Assembly: GCF_900090235.1 (NCBI RefSeq)
Contig: NZ_LT607750.1
Span: 7,139,134-7,203,133, forward strand
Length of the DNA: 64,000 nt
Source of the DNA: Micromonospora echinaurantiaca
GTDB lineage: Bacteria > Actinomycetota > Actinomycetes > Mycobacteriales > Micromonosporaceae
Direction of reading: 5' to 3'
Below are positions 50,069 to 59,883 of the stretch, piece after piece (position 1 is the stretch's first letter; each line of letters opens with the position of its first letter). Below the pieces are notes generated by a model. The model saw nothing but the letters and a program-made list of their open reading frames with translations, was not told the origin of the DNA and did no database searches. Position numbers and translations under genes: made by a program.

Positions 50069-50511
50069 TGACGATCAAGGTCCACCACCTGCGTCCGGCG
50101 CCGGGGGCCAAGACCGCGAAGACCCGCGTGGGTCGCGGTGAGGGCTCCAAGGGCAAGACCGCCGGTCGCGGTACCAAGGGTTCGAAGGCCCGCAAGAACA
50201 TCTCGGCGGCGTTCGAGGGTGGGCAGATGCCCATCCACATGCGCCTGCCGAAGATGAAGGGCTTCAAGAACAAGTTCAAGGTGGTCTTCCAGGTGGTCAA
50301 CCTGGACCGGCTCGCCGAGCTGTTCCCGAACGGTGGCCAGGTCGGCCCGCTGGAGCTGGTCGAGGCCGGCGCGGTCCGCAAGGGCCAGCCGGTCAAGGTG
50401 CTCGGAACGGGCGACCTCGGTGGCGTGGCTCTCCAGGTGTCGGCGCACGCGTTCAGCGCGTCGGCCAAGGAGAAGATCACCGCTGCCGGCGGCTCGGTCA
50501 CCGAGCTGTAA
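50068..50511 (+). CDS. rplO: 50S ribosomal protein L15
   Basis: 147 aa; [20 protein letters not shown] and a central region [20 protein letters not shown]. Last ribosomal gene before secY; followed by a long hairpin. Confidence 0.98.
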   Translation: MTIKVHHLRPAPGAKTAKTRVGRGEGSKGKTAGRGTKGSKARKNISAAFEGGQMPIHMRLPKMKGFKNKFKVVFQVVNLDRLAELFPNGGQVGPLELVEAGAVRKGQPVKVLGTGDLGGVALQVSAHAFSASAKEKITAAGGSVTEL

Positions 50512-50523
50512 GGACTGCACGAC

Positions 50524-50566
50524 CCGTGGCGTCCGTCCAGTTGCCCGTAACTGGCGGGCGCCACGG
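50524..50566 (+). terminator. Long hairpin between rplO and secY
   Basis: CCGTGGCG-t-CCG-t-CCAGTT gcccgt AACTGG-CGG-g-CGCCACGG: about 17 paired bases with small bulges, 12 nt after rplO. A strong partial terminator; the next stretch holds its own promoter candidates. Confidence 0.7.
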
Positions 50567-50614
50567 TCTACCTGGGCCGTGTGCGCCGGGTAACATCAAA
50601 CTCGGTTTATGTAG

Positions 50615-50654
50615 CCGGGCACATCTGCCCGGACCGGGATCGGGCTGTTAGAGT
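50615..50654 (+). promoter_or_regulatory. Candidate secY promoter and hairpin
   Basis: CCGGGCA catc TGCCCGG hairpin (50615-50632) followed by TAGAGT (50649-50654) as -10; the -35 is unclear. TAACAT at 50591 is another -10 candidate. TAGAGT is also the -10 proposed for map. Confidence 0.4.
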
Positions 50655-50746
50655 CCCTTCCCAGCTATGGATATCGGGCACTCGCCCGGCACCCACCCCG
50701 ACCCGCCAGGGATCACCGGCGGCCCGCCTCGCGCAGGAGGAAGAAG

Positions 50747-52075
50747 TTGCTGTCCGCCTTTCTCAGTGCGTTCCGTACGCCTGACCTGCGCAAGAAGCTG
50801 CTGTTCACAGTAGGCATCATCGCGATCTACCGGCTCGGCGCCACGCTGCCCAGCCCGGGCGTGTCCTACGGCAACGTGCAGAAGTGCCTCGACACCATCC
50901 AGGGCGACTCCACGAGCGTCCTGAACCTGCTGAACCTCTTCTCCGGCGGCGCGCTGCTGCAGCTCTCGGTCTTCGCGCTGGGCATCATGCCCTACATCAC
51001 CGCGTCGATCATCCTGCAGCTGCTGACCGTCGTGATCCCGCGGCTGGAGCAGCTCCGCAAGGAGGGCCAGGCCGGCCAGGCGAAGATCACCCAGTACACC
51101 CGTTACCTGACCCTGGGCCTCGGTGTCCTGCAGGCCTCGGCGTTCGTCGCGCTGGCCCGCTCCGGGCAGCTGTTCAACAACCAGTGCGACCAGTTCCCGA
51201 TCATCCCCGAGGGCACCGGCATCCCGGACTGGCTGACGCTGTCCATCCTGGTGATGACGATGACCGCCGGCACCGGCCTGGTCATGTGGCTCGGTGAGCT
51301 GATCACCGACCGGGGCGTCGGCAACGGCATGTCCGTGCTGATCTTCACCTCGATCGCCGCCCGGCTCCCCAGCGAGGGCTGGCAGATCAAGCAGAGCCAG
51401 GGCTGGTGGAAGTTCATCCTGGTCCTCGCGCTGGTCCTGGTGGTCATCACCGCGGTCACCTTCATCGAGCAGGCGCAGCGCCGGATCCCGGTGCAGTACG
51501 CCAAGCGGATGATCGGCCGGCGGATGTACGGCGGCACCTCGACCTACATCCCGCTGAAGGTCAACCAGGCGGGTGTCATCCCGGTCATCTTCGGCTCGTC
51601 GCTGCTCTACCTGCCGCAGCTGGCGCTCCAGTTCTTCGACCAGACCAACCCGGGCAAGACCCAGGCGTGGATCCAGAACAACCTGGTCGACCCGACCAGC
51701 CCGATCTACATCGCGGTCTACTTCCTGCTGATCATCTTCTTCACGTACTTCTACGTCTCGATCACGTTCAACCCGACCGAGGTCGCGGACAACATGAAGA
51801 AGTACGGCGGCTTCGTGCCGGGCATCCGCCCCGGCAAGCCGACCGCCGACTACCTGGACTTCATCCTCAGCCGCATCACCCTGCCGGGCTCGCTCTACCT
51901 GGGCATCATCTCGATCCTGCCGAACTTCTTCTTCATCTGGCTGGACAAGCAGCAGTACATGAACTTCCCGTTCGGCGGTGTCGCTGTGCTGATCATGGTT
52001 GGCGTCGGTCTGGAGACCGCCAAGCAGATCGAGAGCCAACTGATGCAGCGGAACTACGAAGGGTTCCTGCGGTAG
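50747..52075 (+). CDS. secY: Preprotein translocase subunit SecY
   Basis: 442 aa, ten membrane helices; RRIPVQYAKRM, plug and lateral gate regions, VIPVIFGSSLLYLPQLALQF, and the C-terminal GVGLETAKQIESQLMQRNYE. Main channel of the general secretion pathway with the SecE gene at 20465. TTG 50747 with AGGAGGAAG upstream. adk begins right after the TAG. Confidence 0.97.
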   Translation: MLSAFLSAFRTPDLRKKLLFTVGIIAIYRLGATLPSPGVSYGNVQKCLDTIQGDSTSVLNLLNLFSGGALLQLSVFALGIMPYITASIILQLLTVVIPRLEQLRKEGQAGQAKITQYTRYLTLGLGVLQASAFVALARSGQLFNNQCDQFPIIPEGTGIPDWLTLSILVMTMTAGTGLVMWLGELITDRGVGNGMSVLIFTSIAARLPSEGWQIKQSQGWWKFILVLALVLVVITAVTFIEQAQRRIPVQYAKRMIGRRMYGGTSTYIPLKVNQAGVIPVIFGSSLLYLPQLALQFFDQTNPGKTQAWIQNNLVDPTSPIYIAVYFLLIIFFTYFYVSITFNPTEVADNMKKYGGFVPGIRPGKPTADYLDFILSRITLPGSLYLGIISILPNFFFIWLDKQQYMNFPFGGVAVLIMVGVGLETAKQIESQLMQRNYEGFLR

Positions 52076-52729
52076 ATGAGACTCGTTCTGGTTGGCCCGC
52101 CGGGCGCGGGCAAGGGCACGCAGGCCGAGTTCATCGCCGCGCACCTCTCGGTGCCGAAGATCTCGACCGGGGACATCTTCCGGGCCAACGTGTCCCAGGG
52201 GACCGAACTCGGCGTCGAGGCGAAGCGCTACATGGACGCCGGCAAGCTGGTGCCGGACGAGGTGACCATCAACATGGTCCGGGACCGGCTCGCCGAGCCG
52301 GACGCCAGCGAGGGCTTCCTGCTCGACGGCTTCCCCCGGACGACGCCGCAGGCCGCCGCGCTCGACAAGCTCCTCGCCGACCTGGGCACCGCGCTCGACC
52401 TGGTGCTGGAACTGGTCGTCGACGACGACGAGGTGATCCGCCGGCTCTCCGGCCGGCGGACCTGCCGGGGCTGCGGCAAGATCTGGCACGTCGAGTTCGA
52501 CCCGACCACCCGGGACGGCATCTGCGACCGTTGCGGCGCCGAGCTGTTCCAGCGGGACGACGACAAGCCGGAGACCATCGCCGCCCGGCTGCGGGAGTAC
52601 GCGGAGAAGACCGCGCCGCTGGTCGACTACTACGGCGCCCAGGGCAAGCTGGTGGGCATCGACGCCACCGGCCCGGTGGAGGACGTCACCGTCCGGGCCA
52701 TCGACGCCCTGCGCTCGTACGGCGGCTGA
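52076..52729 (+). CDS. adk: Adenylate kinase, zinc-containing LID
   Basis: 217 aa; P-loop [10 protein letters not shown] (7-16) and LID with four cysteines C130, C133, C150, C153 (zinc type). Converts ATP plus AMP to two ADP. It abuts secY (0 nt between stop and start), so translation is coupled. Confidence 0.97.
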   Translation: MRLVLVGPPGAGKGTQAEFIAAHLSVPKISTGDIFRANVSQGTELGVEAKRYMDAGKLVPDEVTINMVRDRLAEPDASEGFLLDGFPRTTPQAAALDKLLADLGTALDLVLELVVDDDEVIRRLSGRRTCRGCGKIWHVEFDPTTRDGICDRCGAELFQRDDDKPETIAARLREYAEKTAPLVDYYGAQGKLVGIDATGPVEDVTVRAIDALRSYGG

Positions 52730-52789
52730 CGTCCCGGCCACGGCGGATAGAGTGCGAACAGCGGGGTACGCCCGGCGTGCCCCGCTGTT
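52726..52789 (+). promoter_or_regulatory. Promoter and 5' hairpin of map
   Basis: CTGACG (52726-52731), 16 nt, TAGAGT (52748-52753). A 15-bp hairpin AACAGCGGGGTACGC ccg GCGTGCCCCGCTGTT (52757-52789) starts at or just before the predicted +1. It may be a terminator of secY-adk or a structured map leader. Confidence 0.6.
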
Positions 52790-52812
52790 CGGCAACGAAA
52801 GGTAACGGCTCC

Positions 52813-53658
52813 ATGCGTCGTCCCCAGCTGGACATCCAGCTGAAGACCCCCGACCAGATCGAGAAGATGCGCGCCGCCGGTCTGGTGGTCGCCGAGGCGC
52901 TGCGCCGGATGCGCGAGGCGGTCGCCCCCGGGGTCAGCACCGCCGACCTGGACGCCGTCGCCGAGTCGACCATCCGCGAGGCCGGCGCCGTCCCCTCGTT
53001 CAAGGGCTACCACGGCTTCCCCGCCTCGATCTGCTCCTCGGTCAACGAGCAGGTGGTGCACGCGATCCCGGCGTCCGAGCAGGTGCTCCGTGAGGGTGAC
53101 CTGATTTCGATCGACTGCGGCGCGGTGCTGAACGGCTGGCACGGCGACGCCGCCATCACCGTCGGCGTGGGCGAGGTCGACCCGGCCCTGCTGAAGATGG
53201 CCACGGTGGCCGAGGACGCCATGTGGGCCGGTATCGCCGCGGCGGCGCGGGGAGCGGCCAGCGGCAAGGGCCGACTCACCGACATCTCGCACGCGGTGGA
53301 GGACGCGGTCCGCCGGGGTGGCCGGTACGGCATCGTCGACGGCTACGGCGGGCACGGCATCGGCACCGAGATGCACCAGGACCCGCACGTGCTCAACCAC
53401 GGCCGGCCGGGCAAGGGCCCCCGCCTGGTGCCCGGCATGGCGCTGGCGATCGAGCCGATGATCACGATGGGTTCGCCGCGCACCGTCGAACTGGCGGACG
53501 GCTGGACGGTGGTGACCCGGGACGGGTCGATCGCAGCGCACGTCGAGCACACCATGGCGCTGCTGCCCGACGGGGTCTGGGTGCTGACCGCCGAGGACGG
53601 CGGCCGCGCCCGCCTCGGCGAGCTGGTCACCGCCCGCCAACCCGCCCCGACCCCCTGA
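52813..53658 (+). CDS. map: Methionine aminopeptidase type I
   Basis: 281 aa. Metal ligands D101, D112 (IDCGAVLNGWHGDAA), H181 (GGHGIGTEMH), E214 (AIEPM), E245 (EHT), with H83. Removes initiator methionine. ATG 52813 gives MRRPQLDIQLKTPDQIEKMR; AAAGG lies about 8 nt upstream. The Pro-rich open frame continuing after the stop in another frame is not coding. Confidence 0.96.
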   Translation: MRRPQLDIQLKTPDQIEKMRAAGLVVAEALRRMREAVAPGVSTADLDAVAESTIREAGAVPSFKGYHGFPASICSSVNEQVVHAIPASEQVLREGDLISIDCGAVLNGWHGDAAITVGVGEVDPALLKMATVAEDAMWAGIAAAARGAASGKGRLTDISHAVEDAVRRGGRYGIVDGYGGHGIGTEMHQDPHVLNHGRPGKGPRLVPGMALAIEPMITMGSPRTVELADGWTVVTRDGSIAAHVEHTMALLPDGVWVLTAEDGGRARLGELVTARQPAPTP

Positions 53659-54150
53659 CCCAGCCCTCAACCCACCCAGCGGGCAGCCCTCCCAGCGGGC
53701 GGCCCCCACGCAGCCCTGGCCCACCCGGCCCCGGTTCTCCCGGCCCCGGTCCTCCCAGCCCCGGTCCTCCCGGCGGGCGGCTCACCCGGCCGGCAGCCCT
53801 ATCCGGCAGGCGGTCCCCCCGGCGTCGTCCGGCCCCGGCGGCGGCACTCTTGATCAAGAGCCGTTCGTCATCCAGGGGCCGTATCGTGACGCGAACCACT
53901 TGATCACCAGCTCCGGCCGCACCGGTTCCTCTGGCCCCGCGCCCGGGGCAGTCGCCCAAGGGTTCGCCTCGCCCAGTGCCCGCCCCCGGGACACCAACCC
54001 CATGATCACCTGGCCCCCGGCCGGCGCCGGCGCCTGGAGCCGGGGCGTGATCAAGGGGTTTGCGTCATGAGGGGCGGTGGTCGCTGACGTTAATCCCTTA
54101 TCACGCAGGAGGGGTGGGTGGTTCGGGGGAGTCGTCGGGGTGGTGGGGTG
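53659..54150. repeat. ~500-bp non-coding stretch with C-rich tract and TGATCAAG-type repeats
   Basis: 53690-53830 is a C-rich low-complexity tract with repeated TCCCGGCCCCGGTCC-like units. Then arms of one repeat family: TTGATCAAGAGCCGTTCGTC (from 53850), an inverted copy GTGACGCGAACCACTTGATC (from 53886), and TGATCAAGGGGTTTGCGTCA (from 54048). Such TTGATCAAGG...GCGTCA repeats I associate with Micromonospora intergenic regions (memory). No gene is convincing here. Confidence 0.6.
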
Positions 54151-54167
54151 GTGGCATGCTTGCGGGC

Positions 54168-54692
54168 ATGGAGGGGCGGGACGGGATGCGGGCCGCCGAT
54201 GCCGACCGCGCGGCGGTGGCCGACCGGCTGCGGGCGGCGCTCGACGAGGGCCGGCTGAACCTGTACGAGTACGACGAGCGGTTGCAGCAGGCCTATGCCG
54301 CCCGCACGTACGCCGAGCTGGACGCGCTGGTGCGGGATCTGCCGGCGGTGGCGCCCCCGCCCGCGGCCGCGCTCGCGGAGCCGGTGGAGACCACCCCGGC
54401 CCGGCCGGCGACCGCCCGCTGGCTGGCCGAGGTGTGGATGCCGTACCTCCAGGTGGTGCCGATCGTCGTGGCGATCTGGGCGATTTCCTCCCTGTTCGCG
54501 CGCGATCTGCTCTATTTCTGGCCGGGCTGGGTGGCCGGGCCGTGGGGCGCGGTGCTGCTGGTGCGTACCGTCACCGGCCTGGCCGGGGGTGAGCCACGGC
54601 GGTGGGAGGCCGAGCGGGAGCGCCGCCGGCGGCGGAAGCTGGCGAAGCGGGCCCGCCGGCGGGCGCTGGAAGCCGGCGGCCCGGACGACTAG
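54168..54692 (+). CDS. DUF1707 domain membrane protein
   Basis: 174 aa. The N-terminal DUF1707/SHOCT-like helical domain (MRAADADRAAVADRLRAALD, then GRLNLYEYDERLQQAYAART) is followed by one or two membrane helices (about 92-109 and 115-133) and a basic tail RRRRRKLAKRARRRAL. Function of the domain is unknown. CATGCT lies 7 nt before ATG 54168, suggesting leaderless translation. It separates map from infA, which are often closer in other actinobacteria. Confidence 0.8.
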   Translation: MEGRDGMRAADADRAAVADRLRAALDEGRLNLYEYDERLQQAYAARTYAELDALVRDLPAVAPPPAAALAEPVETTPARPATARWLAEVWMPYLQVVPIVVAIWAISSLFARDLLYFWPGWVAGPWGAVLLVRTVTGLAGGEPRRWEAERERRRRRKLAKRARRRALEAGGPDD

Positions 54693-54873
54693 CGGCCCCT
54701 GGCCCCCGTGACCGGGGCGGTTCGGTCACCAGCCGGCGACCGGGCCGAGCGCCGCGTGCGGCGCGGCCGGTGAGCGGAGCGGGCGGCGCCTGGCGGAGCG
54801 GGCGCCCGGCGTGCGGGTCGGGGCTGGCCTGATGCCGGATTTGCCCGGTACGGTGAATCCGCTGGTGGCCGGT

Positions 54874-54903
54874 TTGGCGACGGCGCGCAGGCGCGCGTAC
54901 ACT
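54874..54903 (+). promoter_or_regulatory. Promoter of infA and the alpha operon
   Basis: TTGGCG (54874-54879), 18 nt, TACACT (54898-54903); same -35 and spacing as the rplJ promoter. The leader is about 150 nt. The remaining gap 54693-54873 shows no gene. Confidence 0.7.
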
Positions 54904-55058
54904 GACTGATCGGCGCACAGCGTCCACTCCGGCATGCCCACCAAGCGCTTCGGTGGGACTCGGAGCCGCGGCTGGCGCGGGCTTTCTGATCATGGTCAGT
55001 CACCCGTGTAAGACGTTGTGGGCCGTCCGGAGCAACCGACGTCAGGACAGCGGAGGAC

Positions 55059-55280
55059 ATGCCGAAAAAAGACGGAGCCATCGAGATCGAGGGTCGGGTG
55101 ATCGAGCCCCTGCCGAACGCCATGTTCCGGGTGGAGCTCGCGAACGGCCACAAGGTGCTGGCTCACATCAGCGGCAAGATGCGGCAGCACTACATCCGCA
55201 TCCTGCCGGAGGACCGGGTCGTCGTCGAACTCTCGCCGTACGACCTGACCCGCGGGCGCATCGTCTACCGCTACAAGTAA
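55059..55280 (+). CDS. infA: Translation initiation factor IF-1
   Basis: 73 aa OB-fold protein; [20 protein letters not shown] and [20 protein letters not shown]. Binds the ribosomal A site during initiation. ATG follows AGCGGAGGAC. Confidence 0.98.
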   Translation: MPKKDGAIEIEGRVIEPLPNAMFRVELANGHKVLAHISGKMRQHYIRILPEDRVVVELSPYDLTRGRIVYRYK

Positions 55281-55368
55281 GCCTGACGACGGCCGGGCCG
55301 TCCCGTGTCCGTCTTCGACGTCCGGGTCGCACCTCGCGACTCCGGGCCAGATGGGAAGTAAGGCAACC

Positions 55369-55482
55369 GTGAAGGTCAAGCCGAGCGTCAAGAGGATCTG
55401 CAACAAGTGCCGGGTGATCCGCCGGCACGGCCGGGTCATGGTCATCTGCACCGACCCGCGCCACAAGCAGCGCCAGGGCTGA
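55369..55482 (+). CDS. rpmJ: 50S ribosomal protein L36
   Basis: 37 aa, [20 protein letters not shown] with zinc ligands C11, C14, C27 and H32. GTG 55369 (AAGTAAGG upstream). This is the zinc-containing form. The 263-nt gap to rpsM contains small inverted repeats (GTACGC agc GCGTAC at 55574-55588) but no clear promoter. Confidence 0.97.
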   Translation: MKVKPSVKRICNKCRVIRRHGRVMVICTDPRHKQRQG

Positions 55483-55745
55483 GCCAGTCCCACCGGTCGT
55501 GACACGGCCGGTCGGATCGGTCCGGGCCGCAGATCCAGACAACACATCATCGAGCTCGTCCCAGCCGCGAGCGGTACGCAGCGCGTACTCCCTCGTGGTT
55601 GACCCCCGGTCGGAGGCCGGGGCCCGCTCGGGCAGCGGCCGATCCCGGTCGCCGGCGCGGAAGGCGCCGGAAGGACGGGACGGTCGGTAGCGGGGTGGGA
55701 CGGGTCCACACCTCCGCCAGAACACCACGAGGAGTACGCCCGCAC

Positions 55746-56126
55746 ATGGCACGTCTAGTCGGCGTCGACCTCCCCCGCGAGAAGCGGATGGAGATCGCGC
55801 TCACCTACATCTTCGGCGTGGGTCGCACCCGCGCCCTGGAGACGCTCGCCGCCACCGGCATCTCGCCGGACAAGCGCGCCCGGGACCTCACGGACGAGGA
55901 GCTGGTCCAGCTCCGCGACCACATCGAGGCCAACTACAAGGTTGAAGGCGACCTGCGCCGCGAGGTCGCCGCTGACATCCGCCGCAAGGTCGAGATCGGC
56001 TGCTACGCCGGCATCCGGCACCGCCGGGGCCTGCCCGTGCGTGGTCAGCGGACGCGTACCAACGCCCGCACCCGCAAGGGCCCGAAGCGGACCGTCGCCG
56101 GCAAGAAGAAGCCCGGCAAGAAGTAA
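55746..56126 (+). CDS. rpsM: 30S ribosomal protein S13
   Basis: 126 aa; starts [20 protein letters not shown], with the C-terminal [20 protein letters not shown] tail that contacts the P-site tRNA. ATG 55746 follows GAGGAG. First gene of the alpha block proper. Confidence 0.98.
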   Translation: MARLVGVDLPREKRMEIALTYIFGVGRTRALETLAATGISPDKRARDLTDEELVQLRDHIEANYKVEGDLRREVAADIRRKVEIGCYAGIRHRRGLPVRGQRTRTNARTRKGPKRTVAGKKKPGKK

Positions 56127-56144
56127 CTAGGAGCGCACAGACTT

Positions 56145-56552
56145 ATGCCACCGAAGGCTCGTGCCGGAGCCGCTGTCAAGAAGGTCCGGCGCAAGGAACG
56201 CAAGAACGTCGCCCACGGGCAGGCGCACATCAAGAGCACCTTCAACAACACCATCGTGTCCATCACGGACCCGACCGGTGCGGTCATCTCCTGGGCCTCC
56301 GCGGGCCAGGTTGGCTTCAAGGGCTCGCGCAAGTCGACCCCGTTCGCCGCGCAGCTGGCCGCCGAGGCCGCCGCGCGCCGGGCGATGGAGCACGGCATGC
56401 GCAAGGTCGACGTGTTCGTCAAGGGCCCCGGCTCCGGCCGGGAGACCGCCATCCGTTCGCTGCAGGCCGTGGGCCTGGAGGTCGGTCAGATCTCCGACGT
56501 GACCCCGCAGCCGCACAACGGGTGCCGTCCGCCGAAGCGTCGCCGGGTCTGA
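56145..56552 (+). CDS. rpsK: 30S ribosomal protein S11
   Basis: 135 aa; basic N-terminus, [20 protein letters not shown], and C-terminal [18 protein letters not shown]. Platform protein. 18 nt after rpsM; TAGGAG upstream. Confidence 0.98.
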
Positions 56553-56565
56553 GAGGTAGAGAGAG

Positions 56566-57192
56566 ATGGCTCGTTACACCGGTGCTGACTGCCGCCGTTG
56601 CCGGCGGGAGAAGATGAAGCTGTTCCTCAAGGGCAGCAAGTGCGATGGCCCGAAGTGCCCGTTCGAGTCCCGGCCGTTCCCGCCCGGGCAGCACGGCCGC
56701 GGCCGCACCAAGGAGACGGAGTACCTGCTCCAGCTCCGCGAGAAGCAGAAGGCCCGCCGGGTCTACGGCGTGCTGGAGAAGCAGTTCCGCGGTTACTACG
56801 AGGAGGCCGTGGCCAAGCAGGCCAAGACCGGTGAGGTCCTCCTGCAGATCCTCGAGTCGCGGCTGGACAACGTGGTCTACCGGGCCGGCTACGCCAAGTC
56901 CCGGGACATGGCCCGTCAGCTGGTCAAGCACGGTCACTTCACGGTGAACGGCAAGAAGGTCGACATCCCGTCGTACCGCGTCAAGGAGCACGACATCATC
57001 GAGGTGCGGGGCAAGAGCAAGGAGCTCACCCCGTTCCTGGTCGCGCAGGCCGAGGCCGGTTCGCGGAGTGTTCCGGCCTGGCTGGAGGCGATCCCCAGCC
57101 AGATGAAGATCCTCGTGCACTCGCTCCCGGCCCGGCAGGTCATCGACACCCAGGTCCAGGAGCAGCTGATCGTCGAGCTCTACTCCAAGTAA
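56566..57192 (+). CDS. rpsD: 30S ribosomal protein S4, zinc-binding form
   Basis: 208 aa; [20 protein letters not shown] with four cysteines C9, C12, C26, C31 (zinc finger) and the S4 RNA-binding domain [20 protein letters not shown]. Assembly initiator and, in E. coli, alpha-operon repressor. 13 nt after rpsK. Confidence 0.98.
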   Translation: MARYTGADCRRCRREKMKLFLKGSKCDGPKCPFESRPFPPGQHGRGRTKETEYLLQLREKQKARRVYGVLEKQFRGYYEEAVAKQAKTGEVLLQILESRLDNVVYRAGYAKSRDMARQLVKHGHFTVNGKKVDIPSYRVKEHDIIEVRGKSKELTPFLVAQAEAGSRSVPAWLEAIPSQMKILVHSLPARQVIDTQVQEQLIVELYSK

Positions 57193-57202
57193 GAGCTCGT
57201 TG

Positions 57203-57234
57203 CGGTGGCCCGCCCCAGCCGGGGCGGGCCGCCG
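57203..57234 (+). terminator. Hairpin between rpsD and rpoA
   Basis: CGGTGGCCCGCCCC agcc GGGGCGGGCCGCCG, 14-bp stem with one wobble and a tetraloop, 10 nt after rpsD. It may lower rpoA relative to ribosomal proteins. Confidence 0.7.
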
Positions 57235-57290
57235 GAACGGTTTGTGTCGTGGGCGTCATATGGCGGGCGCCCCGGAAGAGAAGAGAAGAC

Positions 57291-58313
57291 ATGCTCATCA
57301 GCCAGCGACCGACTCTCTCCGAGGAGTCGATCAACGAGACCCGGTCCCGGTTCACCATCGAGCCGCTGGAGCCGGGCTTCGGCTACACCCTGGGCAACTC
57401 GCTGCGGCGCACGCTGCTGTCGTCGATCCCGGGTGCGGCGGTGACCTCGATCAAGATCGACGGTGTGCTGCACGAGTTCACCACGATCCCCGGGGTCAAG
57501 GAGGACGTGGTCGAGCTCGTCATGAACATCAAGGAGCTCAACGTCAGCTCCGAGCACGACGAGCCGGTCAGCATGTACCTGCGCAAGCAGGGCCCGGGCG
57601 ACGTGACCGCTGGTGACATCCAGCCGCCGGCCGGCGTCTCGGTGCACAACCCGGACCTGAAGCTCGCCACCCTGAACGGCAAGGGCCGGCTCGACATGGA
57701 GCTGACCGTCGAGCGGGGCCGGGGCTACGTCACGGCGGCGCAGAACAAGCAGGCCGGCGCCGAGATCGGCCGGATCCCGGTCGACTCGATCTACTCGCCG
57801 GTGCTCAAGGTCACCTACCGGGTCGAGGCGACCCGGGTCGAGCAGCGGACCGACTTCGACCGGCTGATCATCGACGTCGAGACCAAGCCGTCGATGGGTC
57901 CGCGCACCGCGCTGGCCTCCGCCGGTTCGACGCTGGTGGAGCTCTTCGGGCTGGCCCGGGAGCTGGACGAGACCGCCGAGGGCATCGACATCGGGCCGTC
58001 CCCGCAGGACGCCCAGCTGGCGGCGGACCTGGCCCTGCCGATCGAGGAGCTGGACCTGACCGTCCGCTCCTACAACTGCCTCAAGCGCGAGGGCATCAAC
58101 ACCGTTGGTGAGCTCATCGGGCGTACCGAGGCCGACCTCCTCGACATCCGCAACTTCGGCCAGAAGTCGATCGACGAGGTCAAGATGAAGCTCGCCGGGA
58201 TGGGGCTGGGGCTGAAGGACTCGGCTCCGAACTTCGATCCGGCGCACGTCGTGGACGCCTTCGGCGAGGCCGACTACGACACCGACGACTACCGCGAGAC
58301 CGAGCAGCTCTAG
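57291..58313 (+). CDS. rpoA: DNA-directed RNA polymerase subunit alpha
   Basis: 340 aa. N-terminal dimerisation domain ([20 protein letters not shown]) and C-terminal DNA/activator-binding domain ([40 protein letters not shown]). ATG 57291 ([20 protein letters not shown]) is preceded by GAAGAGAAGAG. Confidence 0.98.
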   Translation: MLISQRPTLSEESINETRSRFTIEPLEPGFGYTLGNSLRRTLLSSIPGAAVTSIKIDGVLHEFTTIPGVKEDVVELVMNIKELNVSSEHDEPVSMYLRKQGPGDVTAGDIQPPAGVSVHNPDLKLATLNGKGRLDMELTVERGRGYVTAAQNKQAGAEIGRIPVDSIYSPVLKVTYRVEATRVEQRTDFDRLIIDVETKPSMGPRTALASAGSTLVELFGLARELDETAEGIDIGPSPQDAQLAADLALPIEELDLTVRSYNCLKREGINTVGELIGRTEADLLDIRNFGQKSIDEVKMKLAGMGLGLKDSAPNFDPAHVVDAFGEADYDTDDYRETEQL

Positions 58314-58347
58314 TCCGCGCTGCCGCCACACCTGAGGAGCACCAAGC

Positions 58348-58905
58348 ATGCCCACGCCCACCAAGGGCCCCCGCCTCGGCGGCAGCCCCGCGCACGAGCG
58401 GCTGATGCTGGCCAACCTGGCCACCGCGCTGTTCCAGCACGGCAAGATCCAGACCACCGAGACGAAGGCCCGGCGGCTGCGTCCGCTGGCCGAGCAGCTC
58501 ATCACCAAGGCCAAGCGCGGCGACCTGGCGTCCCGCCGGCGGGTGCTGGGTGTCGTCAAGGACAAGGACGTGGTCTACGCCCTGTTCGACCAGATCGCGC
58601 CCCGGTACGCCAACCGCAACGGTGGCTACACCCGGATCGTGAAGACCGGTCCGCGCAAGGGTGACGCCGCGCCGATGGCGATCATCGAGCTGGTCGAGGA
58701 GCTGCAGGTCGCCGAGCCGAAGGCGAACAAGAAGACCGCCGCCCGCAAGGCGGCCCAGCAGGACAAGGTCGAGGCGCTCGCCCCGGCGGAGGAGACCCCG
58801 AAGTCGAACTCGGGTGACCAGGACGCCGAGCCTCCGGTCTCGGCCAGTGGCGACACCCCCCAGGCGCGCGAGGACGACGACGAGGCCAACGAGAACAAGG
58901 CCTGA
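58348..58905 (+). CDS. rplQ: 50S ribosomal protein L17 with long acidic tail
   Basis: 185 aa. The core (1-120: [40 protein letters not shown]) equals the whole of E. coli L17; the last ~60 residues are Ala/Glu/Asp-rich low complexity. Such tails are common in actinobacterial L17. Followed by a terminator. Confidence 0.97.
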   Translation: MPTPTKGPRLGGSPAHERLMLANLATALFQHGKIQTTETKARRLRPLAEQLITKAKRGDLASRRRVLGVVKDKDVVYALFDQIAPRYANRNGGYTRIVKTGPRKGDAAPMAIIELVEELQVAEPKANKKTAARKAAQQDKVEALAPAEETPKSNSGDQDAEPPVSASGDTPQAREDDDEANENKA

Positions 58906-58919
58906 GCCAGGCCACCATC

Positions 58920-58951
58920 GGGCCCGGCATCCCTCACGGGGTGCCGGGCCC
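58920..58951 (+). terminator. Terminator after rplQ
   Basis: GGGCCCGGCATCCC tcac GGGGTGCCGGGCCC, 14-bp stem with one wobble; marks the end of the alpha operon. Confidence 0.85.
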
Positions 58952-58973
58952 GACCCATGAGGCGGAGGTACGA

Positions 58974-59804
58974 GTGGACGAGCGGACCCGGCTGCGGTTG
59001 GACGTCGCGTACGACGGCACCGACTTCTCCGGCTGGGCCGCCCAGCCGACCCGGCGCACGGTGGCCGGGGTGCTCGTGCAGACCCTCGACCTGGTGCTCG
59101 GCGCGGGCGTCGCGACCGGGCTGACCGTGGCCGGCCGGACCGACGCCGGGGTGCACGCCACCGGCCAGGTCTGCCACCTCGACCTGCCCACCGCGGTCTG
59201 GCGGGAGCGGGCGGGGAGGCTGCTGCGCCGGCTGGCCCGGCTGCTCCCCACCGACGTGCGGGTACGGGCGATGACCGAGGTGCCGGCCGACTTCGACGCC
59301 CGGTTCTCGGCCACCTTCCGCCGCTACGAGTACCGGGTCACCGACGCCCCGTACGGCGCGGAGCCGCTGCGCCGGCACGAGATCCTGGCCTGGCCGAAGC
59401 CGCTCGACCTGGCCGCGCTGAACGCCGCGGCGGCCGGACTGGTCGGCGAGCACGACTTCGCCGCGTACTGCCGGCGGAAGGAGAACGCCACCACGCTGCG
59501 CGAGGTGACCCGGCTGGACTGGCGGCGCGACCCGGACGGGGTGCTGGTCGCCACCGTGCAGGCGGACGCGTTCTGCCAGGCGATGGTGCGCAGCCTGGTC
59601 GGCGCGATGCTGGTGGCCGGGGACGGCCGCCGGCCGGTGGACTGGCCGGCGGGCCTGCTGACCCGGCGGGCGCGGTCCAGCGAGGTGACCGTCGCGCCGG
59701 CGCACGGGCTCACCCTGGTGGCGGTCGGCTACCCCGCCGACCCGGCCGAGTACGCCCACCGCGCCGAACTCACCCGCCGGCTCCGGGTGCCGACCGAATC
59801 CTGA
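58974..59804 (+). CDS. truA: tRNA pseudouridine(38-40) synthase TruA
   Basis: 276 aa. Catalytic D57 in AGRTDAGVHATGQ; RRYEYRV and AFCQAMVRSLVGAML motifs. Modifies the anticodon stem-loop. GTG 58974 is chosen (GGAGG 7 nt upstream); a longer start would overlap the terminator. It follows rplQ as in many bacteria. Confidence 0.95.
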   Translation: MDERTRLRLDVAYDGTDFSGWAAQPTRRTVAGVLVQTLDLVLGAGVATGLTVAGRTDAGVHATGQVCHLDLPTAVWRERAGRLLRRLARLLPTDVRVRAMTEVPADFDARFSATFRRYEYRVTDAPYGAEPLRRHEILAWPKPLDLAALNAAAAGLVGEHDFAAYCRRKENATTLREVTRLDWRRDPDGVLVATVQADAFCQAMVRSLVGAMLVAGDGRRPVDWPAGLLTRRARSSEVTVAPAHGLTLVAVGYPADPAEYAHRAELTRRLRVPTES

Positions 59805-59835
59805 CCGCTGGCCGCCGCACCATCCCGCACAGGCG

Positions 59836-59868
59836 ACGGGTGCGCGGCCGGTGTGGCCGCGCACCCGT
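59836..59868. terminator. Bidirectional terminator
   Basis: ACGGGTGCGCGGCC ggtgt GGCCGCGCACCCGT, perfect 14-bp stem between converging genes. Confidence 0.85.
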
Positions 59869-59883
59869 TGCTCGTCGGAGCGG

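Noticed and set aside
53690..53900. Proline-rich coding region after map
   Set aside because: The open frame arises from the C-rich tract; no start or ribosome site, and codon pattern is not gene-like.
55599..55604. TTGACC before rpsM as a promoter -35
   Set aside because: No acceptable -10 at 16-19 nt downstream.
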